A DNA stretch of 64,000 bases from Prosthecomicrobium sp. N25 (lineage in GTDB: Bacteria; Pseudomonadota; Alphaproteobacteria; Rhizobiales; Ancalomicrobiaceae), in NCBI RefSeq assembly GCF_037203705.1, contig NZ_JBBCAT010000003.1, positions 124,001-188,000 of the forward strand, read 5' to 3'. Made by a program: the position numbers and the translations under genes. Every line of letters starts with the position of its first letter. Position 1 is the stretch's first letter. The notes under the pieces are model-generated. The model saw nothing but the letters and a program-made list of their open reading frames with translations. It ran no database searches and was not told the DNA's origin. Positions 8,008 through 15,948 of the stretch are shown in pieces.

Positions 8008-8481
8008 ATGAGCCGCGCCTTCGAGCAGTCCGTGTCCGCCCTGTGGCGGTCTCTCGACCTTCCCGCACCCGACCTCGGCCGCGGCCCGCGCGTGGTCCTG
8101 TCGATCGACGGCGTCGAGGTCTCTCTGGAGGAAACACCGGACGGCGCCGGGATCTGGGTGTCGGCGCGGATCGGGCGGCTCTCGGAGGACACGGGGTTGC
8201 GCGCCCGGCAGGTCTCGCGCCTGCTCCGGCTCGGGTTGGGCCTCGTCGTCGGCAACCGGGGCTGCGTCGTGCTCGACCCGCAGACGCGGTCGACCGTGAC
8301 GGTCGAGGCCGCCGTCCCGTATGGCGCGGCCACGCCACCCCGTCTGCAGGAGACGGTGCAGGACGTGGTCTACCAGGCCGAGATCCTGGGCGCCGAACTC
8401 CGGCCGGGCGCCGCCGCGCCCGCGCGGCCGGCCCCCGTCTCGTCCGAACGCATCGGCGAGGACCTCATTTTCCGGCCGTAG
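8008..8481 (+). CDS. Class I T3SS chaperone, CesT/SycE family
   Basis: 157-residue acidic protein with the alpha-beta sandwich pattern of the CesT/Tir-chaperone family: N-terminal helix, strands VVLSIDGVEVSLEE and GIWVSARIG, helix LRARQVSRLLRLGLGL, strand GCVVLDPQTRSTVTVE, then a C-terminal helix. Such chaperones form dimers that wrap the N-terminal segment of one or a few effectors. It starts 13 bases after sctB and is the last gene of that unit. Its cargo may be the patatin effector or a protein elsewhere; the sequence does not say. Confidence 0.75.
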   Translation: MSRAFEQSVSALWRSLDLPAPDLGRGPRVVLSIDGVEVSLEETPDGAGIWVSARIGRLSEDTGLRARQVSRLLRLGLGLVVGNRGCVVLDPQTRSTVTVEAAVPYGAATPPRLQETVQDVVYQAEILGAELRPGAAAPARPAPVSSERIGEDLIFRP

Positions 8482-8584
8482 CGAACCGGGGACCGGCCCA
8501 CGGCCGAGCTCTCGTCTTCCGCGACGGTTCGCTTCGTGCTCAGATGAGAAATTCACAGTTTCGAATGTCAGGTGGGAGAAGGGC

Positions 8585-9055
8585 ATGGACCAGCGGATCG
8601 AGCCTTCTGCCGAGGCCCTCGACATGGGGCGGCAACTGGTCGAGGGACTGTTCCGGAAGGAGCTGGGCCTGGAGCCGGCCGATCTCCGCTACGGGCTCGA
8701 CATCGCCAAGGCGCTGATCGAGCGCGGCCAGCTCGAGCGGGCCATGCGCATCTACGCCGCGCTGGTGCTCTGCGACCCCGTCGACCCCGACTATCAGGTC
8801 GGCCTCGCCAATTGTGCGCTTGTCCAGGGCGAGAACCACCTCGCGCTCCAGGCCGCCTCCGCGGTGATCGTGATCGCCCCGACCGACCCGCGCGGCTGGC
8901 TGCTCTCCGGCCGCGCCTGCGCCGGCATGGCCGCCTACGCGGAGGCCGCGGAGGATCTCGCCGAGGCGGCCGCCCTGGCCGGCCGGAGCGGGGAGTCCGC
9001 GATCGCCGCCGAGGCCGAGCGGCTGCGCCGGCAGATCCAGGCCATGGCCGGCTGA
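8585..9055 (+). CDS. Second LcrH/SycD-like TPR chaperone
   Basis: 156-residue protein with three TPR units (LRYGLDIAKALIERGQLERA, YQVGLANCALVQGENHLALQ, WLLSGRACAGMAAYAEAAED). The LcrH-like features are the DPVDPDY link between repeats 1 and 2 and total length near 160. ATG at 8585 follows a strong GGGAGAAGGG. About 100 bases separate it from the preceding gene; that gap holds relatively AT-rich sequence but no match to the CRP-like motif. With the next three genes it forms a module of two TPR chaperones and two probable substrates. Confidence 0.75.
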   Translation: MDQRIEPSAEALDMGRQLVEGLFRKELGLEPADLRYGLDIAKALIERGQLERAMRIYAALVLCDPVDPDYQVGLANCALVQGENHLALQAASAVIVIAPTDPRGWLLSGRACAGMAAYAEAAEDLAEAAALAGRSGESAIAAEAERLRRQIQAMAG

Positions 9056-9078
9056 ACCCGACCGCCCCGGAGGAGCCG

Positions 9079-9672
9079 ATGTCGACCGCCGCCCGCGAAC
9101 CGGCCGCGCAGACCGAGAGCCCCGGCCTCGGCGCGGTGCTCGGACTGGACCCCCAGGAAGCGGGGCTCTTTGCGGGCCTCCTGGCCGAGGCGCTCGACGG
9201 CCTCGGGATGGACGGATCCCGCGTGGTCGCCGGCCTGCAGGCGGGCCGGTCGGTCGGCGACAGCCTCGCCCTGCCCGCCGGTGTCGCCGACCTCCTCTAT
9301 GCGCGCGCCCATCACTGGTTCGCGGCCGGGCGCTACGACCGTGCCGAAGACCTTTTCCGCACCCTCTGCGTTGTCGCGCCGACCCGCACCGACCACTGGC
9401 TCGGCTTCGGGATCTGCCTGCGCCTGCGCGGCCAGGGCGACGAGGCCCGCCGCGCCTTCGAGGCCGCCGCCATGACGGCGCCTGACAGCCTGGCGGTCGA
9501 GTTCCACCGCCTCGAACTGGCTCTGGCCGAGGGCCGCGCCGGGGACGCCGCCCGGCACCTCGAGAGCTTCGACGCCCGTGTCACCGACGAGACCCCGGCG
9601 GAGATGCGCGCCGAGGTCGAGCGCTTCAGGCTCGCCCTGGCGCTGCGCCGGCGCGAGGGCGTCCCGCCATGA
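9079..9672 (+). CDS. Third LcrH/SycD-like TPR chaperone
   Basis: 197-residue protein with an N-terminal extension of about 70 residues and LcrH-type TPR units: LLYARAHHWFAAGRYDRAED, LFRTLCVVAPTRTDHWLGFG, and LRLRGQGDEARRAFEAAAMT. The phrase LFRTLCVVAPTRTDHWLGFG closely follows LcrH (VFQALCVLDHYDSRFFLGLG). Strong GGAGGAG ribosome site before ATG 9079, and the stop overlaps the next start (ATGA at 9669). Probable chaperone of the two secreted-looking proteins downstream. Confidence 0.8.
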   Translation: MSTAAREPAAQTESPGLGAVLGLDPQEAGLFAGLLAEALDGLGMDGSRVVAGLQAGRSVGDSLALPAGVADLLYARAHHWFAAGRYDRAEDLFRTLCVVAPTRTDHWLGFGICLRLRGQGDEARRAFEAAAMTAPDSLAVEFHRLELALAEGRAGDAARHLESFDARVTDETPAEMRAEVERFRLALALRRREGVPP

Positions 9673-10865
9673 TGGTCGGAGCCGCCGACCGGCTGATCGG
9701 CCTCGTCGAACAGATGGCGCGCGTCAACGTGGCGCTCGACATCGCCCGCAACATCGGCGGCACCGCCGTCCAGGGCCCCGAGGCGGACGCCCCAGCGGCC
9801 CGCGACGAGAACCCGCTGCCCGCCACCGCCGAGCTGCGCCGCGCGCGCGAGCCGGTCGGCCTGGCCTTCGCTCCGCCTGGCGAGGCGCTCCCTGGAGCCG
9901 ATCCGGCACTCCGCCCGCCCCTGCCCGCATCGGTCGCGCTCCGGTTCCTGGCGGCCCCGGCCGCCCCCCCGCCGCGCGGCCACGAGGAGCACCCGACCGA
10001 AGCACCAGCGCCCGGCAGCCGCTCGAAGACCGAGGCCCGGGAGCCGCGGCGCGCCCTGCTGCAGCCGCCCGCCCTCGGTCCCGGCCAGCTCCCCACGCCC
10101 AGGCCGGCCCTTCTCGCGGCGATGCTTCGCCCTGCCGACCACGCCGCCGACGTCGATGCCGGAGACGCCGAGCCTTTCCGCGACCGCCGGGCCCCCGGAC
10201 CCCCGGGCGGCACCCGTCCGGGGTCCGCCCCGGATCGTCAGGCCGCCCCCGCTCCCGGGCAGGACGCCGGGGCGGCCGACCATCGCTTGGCCGAGGAGGG
10301 CGCGCGCGCGACCCGCGCGGATCGATCCGCGAGCCTTCGCGGGGCCGTGGCGGATGCAGCCGCCCCCCCGGGCACGGAGACGGCGGCGGCCGGCGCCCGG
10401 CCCTCGAGCGCCGTCCCGCTGCCCGAGGCGGCCGCCGCCGCGACGCTCGCCGCCCTGCCGCTCGAAAACCTGGACGCCTGGATCCTCAATGCCGCGATGA
10501 TCCCCGGCTGGCCGGCGCCGCGCCGGATCGTCGGCGCCGGGGAGGAGGCCGCGCCGCTGCGGCTCCTCGACGACACCGGCGGGAAGGATCCTTCGCTCGT
10601 CGGCGAGGCGGCGCTCGTGGCCTACCTGGCCGCCCAGGGAATCGGCGAGGCCGTCGTCGGGCGCATCCGGCAGGCGGTCGTCGACGCCGACAAGCGCTGG
10701 CGAATCCTGGTCTTCCTGGCCCGCCTCGCCAAGCTCCTGAAGTCGGTCGCGGCCACGCTCGAGCGCGACCTCGCGAGCCTCGAGGCGGACCTCGCCGAGG
10801 CCGAGCGGCTGGCGCACGAGGGCGTGGGCGGCCGGCGCCGCCGCAGGCGCCTCTACATGGAATGA
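9669..10865 (+). CDS. Proline/alanine-rich protein, probable T3SS substrate
   Basis: 398-residue protein, not recognised. Residues 1-35 form a short helix, 36-240 are a disordered Pro/Ala/Arg-rich region, and 255-398 are folded-looking, with LPLENLDAWILNAAMIPGW, a short helical domain and a C-terminal coiled coil rich in Leu/Glu/Arg ending in a basic cluster (GRRRRRRLYM). No signal peptide or membrane segment. Translationally coupled to the TPR chaperone upstream (ATGA overlap), which suggests cargo. The long disordered middle resembles needle-length rulers and effectors, but sctP is assigned elsewhere. Function unknown. Confidence 0.6.
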   Translation: MMVGAADRLIGLVEQMARVNVALDIARNIGGTAVQGPEADAPAARDENPLPATAELRRAREPVGLAFAPPGEALPGADPALRPPLPASVALRFLAAPAAPPPRGHEEHPTEAPAPGSRSKTEAREPRRALLQPPALGPGQLPTPRPALLAAMLRPADHAADVDAGDAEPFRDRRAPGPPGGTRPGSAPDRQAAPAPGQDAGAADHRLAEEGARATRADRSASLRGAVADAAAPPGTETAAAGARPSSAVPLPEAAAAATLAALPLENLDAWILNAAMIPGWPAPRRIVGAGEEAAPLRLLDDTGGKDPSLVGEAALVAYLAAQGIGEAVVGRIRQAVVDADKRWRILVFLARLAKLLKSVAATLERDLASLEADLAEAERLAHEGVGGRRRRRRLYME

Positions 10866-10922
10866 GGGACCGCCCGCACCGGCGGCCGCACGCAACGCTT
10901 CTGACGCGTCGGAGGGAATGAC

Positions 10923-12005
10923 ATGTCGTCCATCACCGGCCCCGCCTCGCTTCTCTCGAACCTCCTGACCGGCACGCTCCTGTCCCCGACCCAGGCGGCG
11001 ACCGCCCCGGCCGTCGGCCAGGGGCCGAATTCCGGCATCGCGCCGAGCCAGTACGGATCCCTGCCCTTCACCCGGCTGAGCCTCTCCAATCTCGGCCTCG
11101 CCGCGCCCCTCAACGTCGGCGACACCGCCTCGATCCTCGACCAGGTCTCGCTCGCCCTCGAGATCACCTTCGGGGAGAACGAGAACAAGCGGATCGAGAG
11201 CCAGTCGAGCGCCCGGCGCAGCGCCTGGGCCCAGCTGACAGACAGCATGAAGACCATCGACACGCTGAGGACCGAGAACGACAAGCTGAAGGCCGAGCGG
11301 ACCGGACTGGAGAAGCAGAAGGACGGCAAGGAGCAGGAACTCGCCACGGCCCAGGCGAACTACACCACTTACGACAACCAGTACGTCTACTACACCGGCC
11401 AGGTCGCCTCACTGAACGCGCAGATCGACGCCGCTCTCGCCGATCCCAAACTGGCGGGCCAGGTCCCGGGCCTGATCGCCCAGCGCGACGCCGCTCAGGC
11501 CCTGGCGGACCAGAACCTCGCGGATCGCGACGCGGAGGCCGCCAAGATCTCCACGCTGAAGGACGACATCGCCGCGCTGGAGACCAAGATCGCCGACCTG
11601 ACGGCGCGGATCGACGCCAACACCGCGAAGATCGACGCGCAGGTCGCCCTCATGAGCGTCGCCGCCACGGCGATCGCGGCCGACCTGGTGGACTCCGTGC
11701 CGGTGAAGCTGCAGACCGACCCGGCCCGGACCATGGTCATCGCCGACCTCTTCGACGAGATCACCGATTCCCTGCGCGGCGCCGCGATGCGCATGGAGGC
11801 CGAGCGGATCGCCACCGCCCTGCGCAGCGACAGCGCCGAGGCGCAGGAGAAGGCCCTCAAGATCGCCGGCGCGCTCGTGGCGGCCGTCGCGGCCCTGACC
11901 GACGTCGTCTCCACCCTGGGGGCGCTCCTCGGCGACGCGCCGCCCCCGGACGCCGTCGACGACGGAGCCCTGCGCCAGGGCGCGCGCTTCCGGATCCCGG
12001 CATGA
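10923..12005 (+). CDS. Coiled-coil protein with hydrophobic C-terminal helix, probable secreted T3SS protein
   Basis: 360-residue protein. Residues 1-80 are Ser/Thr/Pro/Gly-rich as in T3SS secretion signals. Residues 85-235 are long charged coiled coils (for example IDTLRTENDKLKAERTGLEK). A moderately hydrophobic helix near 313-337 (ALKIAGALVAAVAALTDVVS) follows, then an acidic tail. This resembles translocators or IpaB-type coiled-coil proteins in design, though the hydrophobic segment is short. Strong GGAGGG before the ATG. It is last in the module with two TPR chaperones, so a translocator-like or effector role is inferred. No family name recognised. Confidence 0.6.
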   Translation: MSSITGPASLLSNLLTGTLLSPTQAATAPAVGQGPNSGIAPSQYGSLPFTRLSLSNLGLAAPLNVGDTASILDQVSLALEITFGENENKRIESQSSARRSAWAQLTDSMKTIDTLRTENDKLKAERTGLEKQKDGKEQELATAQANYTTYDNQYVYYTGQVASLNAQIDAALADPKLAGQVPGLIAQRDAAQALADQNLADRDAEAAKISTLKDDIAALETKIADLTARIDANTAKIDAQVALMSVAATAIAADLVDSVPVKLQTDPARTMVIADLFDEITDSLRGAAMRMEAERIATALRSDSAEAQEKALKIAGALVAAVAALTDVVSTLGALLGDAPPPDAVDDGALRQGARFRIPA

Positions 12006-12146
12006 CGGGCCGGCCGGCTGCCGCGGACGGCGCGGCCGCCGTTGCTGCCGCCCGCTCACATTGCTACGGTAAAGTCTGACGGAATTTCAGTACGGCCGGT
12101 CCCGTGAGCGCCCGGCCCGGCGCGTGATGGCGGGCGTGGTGAGACG

Positions 12147-14366
12147 ATGTCGGACACGAGCGGCGGCGCGAGCGAACGGATCATCCTCAAGGTCCTGAGC
12201 GGCCTGCAGACCGGCGCGGAGGTGTCGCTGGTCGCGGGCGAGTACGGCGTCGGCTCGGGCCCGGACGACGACCTTCAATTCGTCGACGTGAGCTTGAAGC
12301 CGGGCCATGCCCGCCTGCGGGTGGCGGCCGGCAAGATCCAGGTGTCCGGCCGGGCCGGGTCCCTGAAGACCTCGAACGGCCTCGTGGTGGCGGCCGGCAG
12401 CGACGACTGGCAGGAGATCGAGCCTCTCGAGGTGGTCACCGCCGGCACGACCCGCTTCGCCCTCGGACCGCCGACCGCCAACTGGGCGACCATCACGGAT
12501 GCGGAGGACATCGGGCCGACCGACCCCCTCGCCCGCCGCGCCGGCGCCGCCGCCGCCAAGGCGAGGTCACCCGCCGAGACCGAGGCGGGCTGGTCGCGCC
12601 TCGCCGGGCCGCTCGTGGCGGTGCTGGTGGCGGCAGGCCTCGGCGCGGCCTGGTACACCTTCGGCATGGACGGCGCGTCGCGGGCGCGGGTCGCCGAAAC
12701 CCGCAGCGACCAGGAGATCGTCCGTGCGGCGCTCGACCAGTTTCCCTTCGGCCGCCCCGTGGAGGTTCGCCGGGAGGTCGACGGGACGCTCTACGCCAAC
12801 GGCTATGTCGAGACCGCCGCCGAGCGCCGCGCCCTGACGGCCGCGCTCGAGAAGACCGGCGTGCCCGTCCACGCCCGGCTCTGGGTGCTGACATCGCTGC
12901 GCCAGGAGGTCGACAACCTCGTCGCCTCCCGCCGCCTCAAGCTGCAGGCCAACCTCACCAAGTCCGGAGACCTTTCGCTGGAGGGCGTCGTGCTGAGCCA
13001 GGACGCGGCCGACCGGGTCGTCTCCCTGGTGCGCGACACGGTGTTCGGACTCAAGACGGTGGAGTCGCGCATCCGTACTGCGCCCGTCCTGCTGAAGGAC
13101 GTGGAACGGCTGGCCCGGCAGTCCCAGATCGACGGATCGGTCCTGTTCCGGCTCGATGCCGACCTGATCGAGGCGACCGGCTTCGTGACCCTCGACAAGG
13201 TCGATGCCTGGGTCGGCTTCCTGCAGGCCTACGGCCAGCGCTTCGCTGCCGATATCGGGCTCCGGTCCTTCGTCCAGCTCCAGGGCAACCCGGGACGGAA
13301 CCTCGTGGCCGACCCCCGCATGGCCCAGCGCGGCATCACGATCGGGCCCCAGGCGAGCGGCGACACCAGCCTCGACCTCGACCGGCTCCGGCAGGGCCTG
13401 TTCGACCTATCCGACGTCTTCGTCGGCCTGCGCAAGACGTCCCAGCCCGCCCCCGGGGCCGCGGAAGCTGCGGCCGACGCGGCCCGACCCGTGGCCCGGG
13501 TCGTCCGCGCCGAGGGCGCGACCCCGCGCATCCGCTTCACGGACCTGGTCGAGGCCCCTGCCGCCGCCACCCCGGCCGCGGCGCCGGAGCCCGTCCCCGC
13601 GCCCCAGCCCGCCGGGACGACGCCGCAGCCCGCGCCGAAGCCGGCCGAGGCCGCGCCGGCAACCCCGGACCGCGCCGTCGACCTCTCCCGCACCGCGCAA
13701 TCTTTGATCGACGCCTGGCGGCGCGGACGCCTCAACGGCCCGGGGCAGGATCGAACCCTGTCGGAGGCGCTCTCCACCCTGGACCGGTCCCTCGCCCGCG
13801 AGGGAGGCGCCGACGCCCTCACCCGCCTCTACGGCCCGCTGCTGGCCGAGCGCCTGCAGCCCCGCACCAGCGACGGCGCGCCGTGTTGGCCGGGGGCCCA
13901 GCTCAGCGCCCACGCCCTGCCCGGCGTCCTTCTCTGGCTCGATCTCCTCAGCGTCAGCGACGCCATGACGATCTCCTCCTTCGATCGGCCCACCCAGGTC
14001 CTGCTGCTCGAAGCCGCCCTGAACCCGGGCGCCGCGGCGGCCTGCGCACGCGCCATCGATGCGGCATCGCGCTCGGCCGCCCTCGCGACGGGATCCCTGT
14101 ATCTCCGCGAGACCCGTGCCAACCCGGACTTCGTGCGCTTCGTCACCCGCGATCTCACCGCCTACAAGCTCGACGTGACCGGCGTCAGCGTCGGGCGGGA
14201 CCGCTTCCTGCAGGTGCGCGACGGTCGCAAGCTGCCGGAGGGCTCGGCGCCCGACCCCGACAACCGCCTCGCCGTCATCGGCGAACTCGGCTCGGCGCTC
14301 CAGGGCAAGGAGCGTTTCGCGATCATCATCTACGGCCAGGACGTGAACTGGCTGGTCGCCAACTGA
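12147..14366 (+). CDS. sctD: T3SS inner-membrane ring protein SctD (YscD-like) with large C-terminal extension
   Basis: 739 residues. An N-terminal cytoplasmic FHA-like domain (about 12-108, GEYGVGSGPDDDLQFVD) is followed by an acidic/Ala linker, one membrane span (about 152-172, PLVAVLVAAGLGAAWYTFG), and three periplasmic ring-building repeats to about residue 400. This is standard SctD (about 420 residues). Beyond it lie a Pro/Ala-rich linker (about 440-515) and an extra 220-residue domain with two cysteines (PCWPGAQ and AAACARA). SctD forms the outer part of the inner-membrane ring and contacts the secretin. The extension would lie in the periplasm. A 141-base gap upstream holds TAAAGT at 12070 but no CRP-like site. 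Confidence 0.85.
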   Translation: MSDTSGGASERIILKVLSGLQTGAEVSLVAGEYGVGSGPDDDLQFVDVSLKPGHARLRVAAGKIQVSGRAGSLKTSNGLVVAAGSDDWQEIEPLEVVTAGTTRFALGPPTANWATITDAEDIGPTDPLARRAGAAAAKARSPAETEAGWSRLAGPLVAVLVAAGLGAAWYTFGMDGASRARVAETRSDQEIVRAALDQFPFGRPVEVRREVDGTLYANGYVETAAERRALTAALEKTGVPVHARLWVLTSLRQEVDNLVASRRLKLQANLTKSGDLSLEGVVLSQDAADRVVSLVRDTVFGLKTVESRIRTAPVLLKDVERLARQSQIDGSVLFRLDADLIEATGFVTLDKVDAWVGFLQAYGQRFAADIGLRSFVQLQGNPGRNLVADPRMAQRGITIGPQASGDTSLDLDRLRQGLFDLSDVFVGLRKTSQPAPGAAEAAADAARPVARVVRAEGATPRIRFTDLVEAPAAATPAAAPEPVPAPQPAGTTPQPAPKPAEAAPATPDRAVDLSRTAQSLIDAWRRGRLNGPGQDRTLSEALSTLDRSLAREGGADALTRLYGPLLAERLQPRTSDGAPCWPGAQLSAHALPGVLLWLDLLSVSDAMTISSFDRPTQVLLLEAALNPGAAAACARAIDAASRSAALATGSLYLRETRANPDFVRFVTRDLTAYKLDVTGVSVGRDRFLQVRDGRKLPEGSAPDPDNRLAVIGELGSALQGKERFAIIIYGQDVNWLVAN

Positions 14367-14389
14367 CCGCGTCCGTCCGCGCATGAAAA

Positions 14390-14415
14390 AGGCCGGCGCG
14401 CCCCGCGGCCGGCCT
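14390..14415 (-). terminator. Rho-independent terminator of the sctF operon
   Basis: Arms AGGCCGGC and GCCGGCCT (8 bp, 10-base loop). Read on the minus strand the stem runs directly into TTTTTC, so it terminates the needle operon whose last stop is at 14441. It lies between convergent sctD and sctF. Confidence 0.75.
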
Positions 14416-14440
14416 CCTCTCCGCGTCTTCCGCGCCGATG

Positions 14441-14752
14441 TCAGGCGACGTTGCGGGCGATCGACTTCAGCGTGTCCGAGACGCTCTTCAGCATGTTGGT
14501 GCGCAGGTTGCTCACTGCCGACCACGTGTTCATGGCCATCTGCATGGAGAACATCTTCTCGGTGTCCGAGAGGTTGGCGTTGAGCTCGATGGCGCGGATG
14601 TCGTCCTCGATCTTCGCCATCTGGTCCTGCAGGTAGCGCTGGCGCCAAACCAAGTCGAAGCCGTCCCGGTTCACGTAGTCCTTGACCCAGGATGCGCCGT
14701 TGTTGCCGCTCGAGCCCACGGTCGGTGCGTAGAGTTGTGCTGTACCCGCCAT
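14441..14752 (-). CDS. sctF: T3SS needle subunit SctF (YscF-like)
   Basis: 103-residue helical hairpin protein. The C-terminal 40 residues (MFSMQMAMNTWSAVSNLRTN, then MLKSVSDTLKSIA) align with YscF (LQHSINKWSVIYNINSTIVR, then SMKDLMQGI), including the Asn-x-Trp-Ser turn. The N-terminal half has an aromatic patch (WVKDYVNRDGFDLVWRQRYL) before the first helix and is about 15 residues longer than YscF. Needle subunits polymerise into the hollow export filament. It lies 34 bases after the YscE-like gene, matching the yscE-yscF order. Confidence 0.8.
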   Translation of the reverse strand: MAGTAQLYAPTVGSSGNNGASWVKDYVNRDGFDLVWRQRYLQDQMAKIEDDIRAIELNANLSDTEKMFSMQMAMNTWSAVSNLRTNMLKSVSDTLKSIARNVA

Positions 14753-14786
14753 GGCCCTGCTCCCTCGACGACGCGCCGGCCGCTAC

Positions 14787-15050
14787 CTACCGGACCGGAT
14801 CTGAAATTACAGGAAAGGCTAACACGAGCTTGGACGCGGCGGCAAGGCCGCGCAGCAGGGCTTCCGCCTTGGCGAAATCGTCCGGCGTCAGGCCCGCGTC
14901 CATGGCGGCGCGGGTCTCCTCCTGCAGCACCCGGAAGCGCTCGATCAGGCCGGCCCGCACGAAGGCGCCCTCGGGTCCGCGCAGGACCTCCTCCAGGTCG
15001 GTCATCCCGAAGTCGACCGCGGTCCCGCCCGCGCCGGTGTCGTCCGTCAT
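14787..15050 (-). CDS. Needle co-chaperone, YscE/PscE-like
   Basis: 87-residue helical protein. From its second methionine it reads MTDLEEVLRGPEGAFVRAGL, then IERFRVLQEETRAAM, and LLRGLAAASKLV. PscE and YscE (about 67 residues) start MTALETRL or MTQLEEQL and share the two-helix layout. YscE, with YscG, keeps needle subunits unassembled in the cytosol. ATG 15050 overlaps the stop of the regulator gene (ATGA) and has GAGGACGAGGACGC upstream. The inner ATG at 15005 would give 72 residues, nearer family length, but has a weaker site. Confidence 0.7.
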   Translation of the reverse strand: MTDDTGAGGTAVDFGMTDLEEVLRGPEGAFVRAGLIERFRVLQEETRAAMDAGLTPDDFAKAEALLRGLAAASKLVLAFPVISDPVR

Positions 15051-15739
15051 GCGTCCTCGTCCTCGATGGCCAGCGCCTCCAGGCGCGGGCGGTCCAACAG
15101 TATGATGGAGCGGTCCCGGAGCGCGATCCACCCGGCCCGCTCCCACATCTTCAGGGCCCGGTTGACGTTGCCCCGGGCGCCGCGCGCCATCAGGCCGAGG
15201 TCGGTCTGGGTGACCACCGACCCGACGCAGGGCACCCGCCGCCCCCCGTGCTCGGCCGTGGTGCCGAGCCCGTCGGCGAGCCGCAACAGCGACTGCGCGA
15301 GCCGCGCCGGCAGGGACCGGAGGCTCAGGATCCGGGTCAGGTCGATATAAGACCGGTAGCGCCGGGCCACGACCCGCGACAGCGCGCGCCCGATCTCGCC
15401 GTGGCGCGCCGCCAGGTGGTGGAAGCCGCCGATCGGGATGGCGGCCACCACCGTGTCGCCGATCGCCGTCGCCATGTCGCAGTGGACGCCGCCGTCGAAG
15501 ATGCCCAGTTCCCCGAAGCTCTCCCCGGCCGGCAGGATGGCGTAGAGCACGGCGGACCCGTCCTCCATCAGATAGGAGAGGCGGACATGGCCGGAGCGGA
15601 CCACGTAGAGGTGCTCCGCCTCCTCCTCCTGGATGTAGATGAAGGCGTTGTGCCCGTAGCGGCGCCGGATGGCGGCGGCCTGCAGCGCCGCGCGCGCGTC
15701 CGGCCCCAACTGGTCGAACTCCGAACCGGCCAGAAACAT
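15047..15739 (-). CDS. Crp/Fnr-family transcription regulator of the T3SS locus
   Basis: 230 residues. An N-terminal cyclic-nucleotide-binding fold (about 20-125, with LYVVRSGHVRLSYLMEDGSA and the PAGESFGELGIFDG loop) is followed by a dimer helix and a C-terminal winged helix (about 150-225). The recognition helix reads ARGNVNRALKMW where CRP has SRETVGRILKML: both arginines are kept and the glutamate is glycine. No FNR-type cysteine cluster. ATG 15739 (upstream GGGGGGAAG) is preferred over the GTG at 15793. It is co-transcribed with the needle genes and divergent from sctV. Four CRP-like sites in this locus make it the likely T3SS activator, an inference. The ligand is unknown: the usual Arg-Ser pair for cAMP is not evident in GESFGELGIFDG. 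Confidence 0.85.
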   Translation of the reverse strand: MFLAGSEFDQLGPDARAALQAAAIRRRYGHNAFIYIQEEEAEHLYVVRSGHVRLSYLMEDGSAVLYAILPAGESFGELGIFDGGVHCDMATAIGDTVVAAIPIGGFHHLAARHGEIGRALSRVVARRYRSYIDLTRILSLRSLPARLAQSLLRLADGLGTTAEHGGRRVPCVGSVVTQTDLGLMARGARGNVNRALKMWERAGWIALRDRSIILLDRPRLEALAIEDEDA

Positions 15740-15948
15740 CCGCCCGCTTCCCCCCGGACCGGCGGCCGCGCGACCGGCCGGACGGCGCGGCACGGCCCCG
15801 TTCCGCGCGTTTCTACTTCCGACATTATTGATGGTTCTCCAAAGCGCAAGCCAGCTTCCGCAGGGCCCAGACGGGATGGTACTTTCGTCCGTGGCGGCTT
15901 AAGCTCCAGCGAAGCCCTTCCGGTCGCAATCACGATTGCGGAGCATCC
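15740..15948. promoter_or_regulatory. Divergent regulatory region between crp-like gene and sctV
   Basis: 209 bases without a gene. It is locally less GC-rich near 15810-15840 (CGACATTATTGATGG). No full CRP-like site with the spacing seen elsewhere was found. A perfect inverted repeat sits directly before sctV (separate entry). Promoters for both directions must lie here, but I cannot place them with confidence. Confidence 0.4.
15925..15940. promoter_or_regulatory. Perfect palindrome overlapping the sctV ribosome site
   Basis: CGCAATCACGATTGCG: 6-bp arms around CACG. Its last base is the first of GGAG (15940-15943), the ribosome site of sctV (ATG 15949). It could be an operator or a small mRNA hairpin limiting sctV translation. 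Confidence 0.4.

Noticed and set aside
5853-8333. An 826-codon open frame on the minus strand
   Set aside because: Antisense to the translocator operon; repetitive Gly/Asp/His/Arg composition without domain signs.
12034-12075. CRP-like site before sctD at the spacing predicted from TAAAGT (12070)
   Set aside because: The 16 bases at that distance (12034-12049) do not resemble the motif; the sctD promoter remains unplaced.
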